The position numbers were made by a program, and so were the translations under genes. Positions 6,133 to 9,070 of a stretch of DNA of 9,070 nucleotides are shown one piece after another. How positions within the stretch are numbered: the stretch's first letter is position 1; each line of letters starts with the position of its first letter. Below the pieces are notes generated by a model, which saw only the letters and a program-made list of their open reading frames with translations, searched no databases and was not told where the DNA came from. This stretch comes from Treponema sp. (GTDB lineage: Bacteria; Spirochaetota; Spirochaetia; Treponematales; Breznakiellaceae): assembly GCA_031257595.1 (NCBI GenBank), contig JAIROH010000016.1:1-9070 (forward strand), written 5' to 3'.

Positions 6133-6960
6133 ATGATAGAAACTGATATTGAACTGCTCCGCCTGATGCCGGAAATACACCGCGCCAGGGGATGGCGTCT
6201 TTATGCCAAAGACGGCTCCCGTATTGTCGACCTCTGGCAATACGGCGGCCGGGCGCTTTTGGGCCATACCCCGCCGGGTCTGCTCCGGGCGTTAAAAAAC
6301 AGCGCCGAAAGGGGCCTTTTTGTCCCTTTTTCCCATTTCACCGAAGGAAGGTTCCGCAAAGCCCTTGCCGCCCTGTTGCCCGGACACCGGTTCCGTGTGT
6401 ATTCCGGTGGAGAAGGCCTCGGCGCGGCTTTGGCTGCCGCCGAAAAGGTTTTGCCCGGCCGTGTCCGGGGTTCTGCCGTATGGCGGCCGTTTCTCGACAT
6501 ACCGTCCGGGCCGCTTTTTATCCCGGTTTTGCCGTTTCCTTTTCCCGGCGCCCCGGCTGTTCTTGTCCTTGGTCCGGAAGCGGATTCAGCACTGGAAGGC
6601 GTTTTGCCTGTGGAAACCGTCTCCCCAACAGCCCTTGCCGCCGCGGCCCGCTGTATTTGGGACCTTATTGCCGTGTCTCCCGGCCGCGGCGAACCCTGTT
6701 TCCCGAAACTGGCTTTAGGCCGGGATTCCGCGGGAGGCCGGAACTGGCGGCGGCAGGGGATCTACCTGAGCTACCTGCCCGGCAATGATTCCGCCTGCCC
6801 GGCCTGCGGCAGTAACGCGAAAAGCTATCCAGCCCTGTTCCGGCGTTTCCTTGACGCCGGGTTCCTTCTGCCCCCGTCGCCTTCTCAGCCGGCCATACTC
6901 CCCGGAGAGCTTTCACGGGGAGAAGAAGCGAAGCTTGCGGAACTGCTCAGAATGGAATGA
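6133..6960 (+). CDS. Degenerate class-III-aminotransferase-like protein
   Basis: The 275-residue product resembles both ends of glutamate-1-semialdehyde-type (class III) aminotransferases but is far shorter than their roughly 430 residues. Residues about 12-60 (RARGWRLYAKDGSRIVDLW, then ALLGHTPPGLLRALKNSAERG) match the family's amino-terminal domain, and YSGGEG (90-95) sits where NSGTEA is expected. The tail FRRFLDAGFLLPPSPSQ followed by a charged closing helix matches the family's C-terminus. The large central domain is mostly missing. I find no DEV-type aspartate motif and no Lys in a PLP-binding context, so transaminase activity is unlikely. The frame is intact, which argues against simple decay. 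I chose ATG 6133, with AAGGAAAG just upstream, over GTG 6097, which has no ribosome binding site. It starts 52 bases after the helicase and is probably the last operon gene. Function unknown. Confidence 0.65.
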   Translation: MIETDIELLRLMPEIHRARGWRLYAKDGSRIVDLWQYGGRALLGHTPPGLLRALKNSAERGLFVPFSHFTEGRFRKALAALLPGHRFRVYSGGEGLGAALAAAEKVLPGRVRGSAVWRPFLDIPSGPLFIPVLPFPFPGAPAVLVLGPEADSALEGVLPVETVSPTALAAAARCIWDLIAVSPGRGEPCFPKLALGRDSAGGRNWRRQGIYLSYLPGNDSACPACGSNAKSYPALFRRFLDAGFLLPPSPSQPAILPGELSRGEEAKLAELLRME

Positions 6961-7072
6961 GGGCGGCACATGCGCCCGGATTTGAAGTTGTTCTTTGGGG
7001 TTCTTTTACCGATCGTCTTTGAAAACGATTCAAGCGGAAAAACATTTGCGGTCATAGCGAATGTGTGGCATA

Positions 7073-7107
7073 TTATTTCCGGACATTCCGTGAATATCCG
7101 GAAATAA
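7073..7107. promoter_or_regulatory. 35-base near-palindrome upstream of the secreted protein gene, candidate operator
   Basis: TTATTTCCGGA (7073-7083) pairs with TCCGGAAATAA (7097-7107), and ATTC (7085-7088) pairs with GAAT (7092-7095) around CGT. The only mismatch is C7084 against A7096, giving 16-base arms. It ends 4 bases before the -10 box and covers the place where the -35 box should be, where no consensus -35 exists. That arrangement suits binding of a dimeric regulator. Confidence 0.6.
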
Positions 7108-7111
7108 CGAT

Positions 7112-7117
7112 TATAAT
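7112..7117 (+). promoter_or_regulatory. -10 box of the promoter for the secreted transglutaminase-like gene
   Basis: A perfect TATAAT lies 28 bases before the ATG at 7146. A start near 7124 would leave a leader of about 22 bases. The -35 region is poor and lies within the palindrome at 7073-7107. Confidence 0.6.
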
Positions 7118-7145
7118 TAAACTTAGCGGCAGAATCGGGGTATAT

Positions 7146-8606
7146 ATGAAAAGCCTGATGTTTTTTTCCACGCTGTTCCTTTGCGGAATTCTCTTTGCCC
7201 AGAATTTTCCGTCCCTGGAGCCGTCCCCGGAAGTTTACGCCTATGCGGAAAAACTTTCCCGAACGGCATCGGCGTCATACTGGAGGGATCTTGCGGAAAC
7301 GGCCCTGTGGGCTTCGTCGGTGAATACCGGAAACCAAACCGGCGCCTACCTTGAAATGATAACGGGCGTCGTTAACGTCCTTGCTTCCGATCCGAATCTT
7401 CCTTCCGATACGAAAGCGCGGGGAGAATACCTTCTTTTTTATATGCACAAAAATTTTCTTAAATCCTATTCGGAACGGCAAACCAGGCTTGACGAACTGC
7501 TGCGCAGCGGCCGCTATAACTGCGTTTCTTCCGCGGTGTTCTACATGATCCTTTCCCTGTCGTTGGGCCTTGACGCGGACGGGGTTATGACAAAGGATCA
7601 CGCCTTCGCGACGATCAATACCGGACGGGAACTTATTGATGTGGAGACGACCAATATGTACGGCTTTGATCCCGGAAACCGCAAGGAATTTCAGGATAGC
7701 TTTGGAAAAGCCACGGGCTTCGCCTATGTGCCGGCAAAAAATTATCGGGACAGAACGGCGATTAATCCGCCTGAGCTGGTTTCGCTGATCCTTTCCAACC
7801 GCATCGCCGAGCTGGAATTACGGAACGATTTTTACAATGCCGTTCCTTTGAGCATAAACCGGGAGGCCCTGCTTTCAAAAAACAACCGGACAGAGCACAA
7901 TTCTTTTTTTGAAGATCCCCACAAGGATATGATGACGCGGCTTTTCAACTACGGCGCATGGCTTATCAAAACCGGAAAAGACGATGATGCCCTGGCCTGG
8001 GCAGAATATGCGGGAAAGGTTTTCCCGGACGAAAAGACATGGCAGGATTTTATTTATGCGGCAGCGAATAACAGGGCCGTACGGCTGATACGCGCCCGTA
8101 AAATCGCCGAAGCCCGCGCCGGGCTGGAAGCGGTTAAGGAACGTTTAAGCGCCGATAACTACAAGACCCTTGACGGGATGGTGCTGGAAGCCGAATTGGC
8201 GGAACAGGTTAACGGCATAAAAAATTCAGGTGACGTGGAAGCGGCCCTTTCCCGTATCGGTTCTGAATGGGAACGGATTCCGGAAAAAAGCCGGGAGGAG
8301 CTGCGCAGTACTGCGGTACTAAAAGAAGTGGAACGGCTTGGCAAAACCAAAGACTGGCTTGGAGCCATCGCCTGGATCGAGGCTGCTGTCGGACAATACG
8401 GCAGCAACCGTCTCTTTGAAAATGCCTTAAGGACCCTAAGGCAGAACCGGGCCGGCGAAATTCACAACGGCTTTGCGGCTTTGTACAATAAAAGAGATTA
8501 CAACGGGGCAAAGGCGTTTGTCGAAAAGGCTCTGGAAGAATACCCTGGAAACAGACAGCTGGAAGAAGATCTGAAGCTTGTGGAACAAACTCTTGCGCGC
8601 CAATAG
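7146..8606 (+). CDS. Secreted transglutaminase-like protein with helical-repeat C-terminal region
   Basis: The 486-residue product starts with a signal peptide (MKSLMFFSTLFLCGILFAQ, likely cut after Ala18), so it should act in the periplasm or outside. Residues about 95-175 resemble the papain-like transglutaminase fold: Cys126 at a helix start (RYNCVSSAVFYMIL), His152 (KDHAFATI) and Asp165 (LIDVETT) are spaced as a Cys-His-Asp triad. From about residue 266 to the end it is helical with TPR-like units (GAWLIKTGKDDDALAWAEYAG; YNKRDYNGAKAFVEKALEEYPGN), a scaffold often used for protein binding. Whether it is a protease, a cross-linking enzyme or an inactive relative cannot be told. ATG 7146 is preferred over the in-frame GTG at 7065, which would bury the signal peptide. 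GGGG (7137-7140) is a weak ribosome binding site. It has its own promoter and is followed by a terminator. Confidence 0.75.
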   Translation: MKSLMFFSTLFLCGILFAQNFPSLEPSPEVYAYAEKLSRTASASYWRDLAETALWASSVNTGNQTGAYLEMITGVVNVLASDPNLPSDTKARGEYLLFYMHKNFLKSYSERQTRLDELLRSGRYNCVSSAVFYMILSLSLGLDADGVMTKDHAFATINTGRELIDVETTNMYGFDPGNRKEFQDSFGKATGFAYVPAKNYRDRTAINPPELVSLILSNRIAELELRNDFYNAVPLSINREALLSKNNRTEHNSFFEDPHKDMMTRLFNYGAWLIKTGKDDDALAWAEYAGKVFPDEKTWQDFIYAAANNRAVRLIRARKIAEARAGLEAVKERLSADNYKTLDGMVLEAELAEQVNGIKNSGDVEAALSRIGSEWERIPEKSREELRSTAVLKEVERLGKTKDWLGAIAWIEAAVGQYGSNRLFENALRTLRQNRAGEIHNGFAALYNKRDYNGAKAFVEKALEEYPGNRQLEEDLKLVEQTLARQ

Positions 8607-8684
8607 TTGTCTTTTGGGATTTTGAATCGAAGAGGAGACGCTGTGTCTCCCACGCTCAACTCTACCCGCATCTTTGCAATCTCT

Positions 8685-8706
8685 GGAAACCTGTGGTTTC
8701 CTTTTT
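8685..8706 (+). terminator. Rho-independent terminator
   Basis: GGAAACC (8685-8691) pairs with GGTTTCC (8695-8701) across the loop TGT, followed directly by five T (8702-8706). It lies 78 bases after the stop of the secreted-protein gene and would end that transcript. A second hairpin without a T-run, GGAGAC (8634-8639) with GTCTCC (8645-8650), lies between them. Confidence 0.75.
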
Positions 8707-8797
8707 CAGGCTTGTAAAATCTTTCTGATTACCGCGCAAGCGGTTTCCATACAATCGGAACGTTATGCGACATATCGTAAATATTCTAAAAAATGAG

Positions 8798-8827
8798 GTG
8801 ATTTCAAAATTGAAATTTTGAAATCAC
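8798..8827. repeat. Perfect inverted repeat, 14-base arms
   Basis: GTGATTTCAAAATT (8798-8811) is exactly complementary to AATTTTGAAATCAC (8814-8827), with only GA between them. It lies 25 bases upstream of the -35 box of the antitoxin-like gene. The loop is too tight for the full stem, so a DNA-level palindrome (protein site) or a slightly opened hairpin are both possible. Confidence 0.8.
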
Positions 8828-8852
8828 TACCAATAAAATATTTGAAAAATCA

Positions 8853-8881
8853 TTGACAAATATATATAATGTGTATACAAT
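8853..8881 (+). promoter_or_regulatory. Sigma-70-type promoter of the antitoxin-like gene
   Basis: A perfect TTGACA (8853-8858) is followed after 17 bases by TACAAT (8876-8881, five of six). Transcription would begin near 8888 and give a leader of about 61 bases. The -10 box is part of an ATACAAT half-site, so a protein bound there would block RNA polymerase. Confidence 0.75.
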
Positions 8882-8917
8882 ATAAGGACGGTAATTGTAT
8901 AAATTGTCATACAATTA
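8875..8917. promoter_or_regulatory. Candidate operator with three ATACAAT/ATTGTAT half-sites
   Basis: ATACAAT lies at 8875-8881, its reverse complement ATTGTAT at 8894-8900, and ATACAAT again at 8909-8915. The last two sit in longer complementary arms, TAATTGTAT (8892-8900) and ATACAATTA (8909-8917), with an 8-base gap. One more ATACAAT occurs at 8749-8755. Antitoxins of the AbrB/MazE class commonly repress their own promoter, so autoregulation through these sites is a reasonable inference. Confidence 0.55.
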
Positions 8918-8948
8918 TATTTTCTGAGAATTTTTTGGAGAAATTATT

Positions 8949-9070
8949 ATGATTAAGAAATTGATACAGCATGGAAATAGTGCCGCCCTCGTTATTGATA
9001 AACCAATAATGGAAATGTTGCATATAACCAATGAAACATTTTTTGAATTAAGCACCGATGGAAAAAATAT
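8949..9070 (+). CDS. MazE/AbrB-type (SpoVT-AbrB fold) antitoxin-like protein, 5' part only
   Basis: Only the first 40 codons are in the window; the gene runs off the right edge with no stop. The peptide begins MIKKLIQHGNSAALVIDKPI and continues EMLHITNETFFELSTDGKN. This matches the swapped-hairpin AbrB/MazE DNA-binding fold: a basic strand, the GNSxALxI core, then a helix, a hydrophobic turn and a second strand (FFELSTDG). Such proteins are usually antitoxins or autorepressors that bind their own promoter as dimers. GGAG (8937-8940) lies 8 bases before the ATG. The gene is AT-rich, unlike the operon to its left, which suggests recent acquisition. Whether a toxin gene follows cannot be seen. 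A stand-alone AbrB-like regulator is the alternative. Confidence 0.75.
   Translation, partial: MIKKLIQHGNSAALVIDKPIMEMLHITNETFFELSTDGKN

Larger units (their letters stand above)
8607..8948. other. Intergenic region and composition boundary
   Basis: These 342 bases hold no gene. The first part has the terminator and a small stem ACCGC/GCGGT with a GCAA loop (8731-8744). From about 8760 the base composition drops sharply: 8761-8820 is 27% GC, 8821-8880 is 18% and 8881-8940 is 25%, against 50% or more in the lines counted in the operon. The AT-rich part holds the hairpin 8798-8827 and the promoter of the next gene. The change suggests an acquired segment beginning here. Confidence 0.65.

Noticed and set aside
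6192..6788. 198-codon plus-strand frame inside the aminotransferase-like gene
   Set aside because: Arg/Pro/Cys-rich out-of-frame reading; the 6133 frame has aminotransferase similarity along its length.
6961..6977. GGGCG/CGCCC stem just after the aminotransferase-like gene as a terminator
   Set aside because: Five-base stem with no T-run after it; too weak to call.
7065..7145. GTG start adding 27 residues to the transglutaminase-like protein
   Set aside because: It lies upstream of the promoter -10 box and would put 27 residues before the signal peptide.
7173..7190. Possible lipoprotein signal around Cys13 of the transglutaminase-like protein
   Set aside because: The residue before Cys is Leu, not a small residue, and a normal signal peptidase site (FA|Q) follows; cleavage as a soluble secreted protein is more likely.
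8304..8315. 12-base palindrome CGCAGTACTGCG in the secreted-protein gene
   Set aside because: Short, in ordinary helical coding sequence, and compatible with chance.
1..9070. CRISPR arrays, tRNA or rRNA genes, insertion-sequence transposases, phage genes
   Set aside because: No regularly spaced repeats, no cloverleaf or rRNA-like sequence, and no transposase or phage protein seen in any frame.

Overview
The window looks like a stretch of spirochaete chromosome, most likely from a Treponema-like member of the Spirochaetaceae. This rests on the gene set, the style of the RimO amino terminus and the secreted-protein repertoire. It is an inference from remembered protein families, not a database result. 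Positions about 320-8606 are moderately GC-rich, with single 60-base lines I counted at 50% and 67% GC. The last 300 bases (8761-9060) are only about 26% GC and look like different DNA.

Layout: 1-319 has no credible gene. It holds an AT-rich hairpin near its left end and a good sigma-70-type promoter at its right end. From 320 to about 6960 five genes run on the plus strand with short gaps or overlaps and are probably one operon: a periplasmic lipoprotein carrier (lolA-like), a membrane-anchored RodZ-like helix-turn-helix protein, the ribosomal protein S12 methylthiotransferase rimO, a PcrA/UvrD-family DNA helicase with two large extra segments, and a shrunken class-III-aminotransferase-like protein that lacks the recognisable PLP-binding motifs. 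A separate promoter region with a 35-base near-palindrome precedes a secreted transglutaminase-like protein with a helical-repeat tail (7146-8606), which is followed by a Rho-independent terminator (8685-8706). After that, an AT-rich segment carries a perfect hairpin, a strong promoter with repeated ATACAAT half-sites, and the start of a MazE/AbrB-type antitoxin-like gene that runs off the window.

Working together: the first genes combine outer-membrane biogenesis (LolA), cell-shape cytoskeleton anchoring (RodZ), ribosome modification (RimO) and DNA repair (PcrA), a housekeeping mix and not a dedicated pathway. I see no clear phage, CRISPR, tRNA, rRNA or complete defence system. The most unusual signals are strong perfect palindromes inside coding sequence (19-base arms in the helicase, 15-base arms in rimO), two low-complexity insertions in the helicase 2B subdomain, the degenerate aminotransferase, an apparently leaderless lolA mRNA, and a calcium-loop-like motif in the RodZ outer domain.
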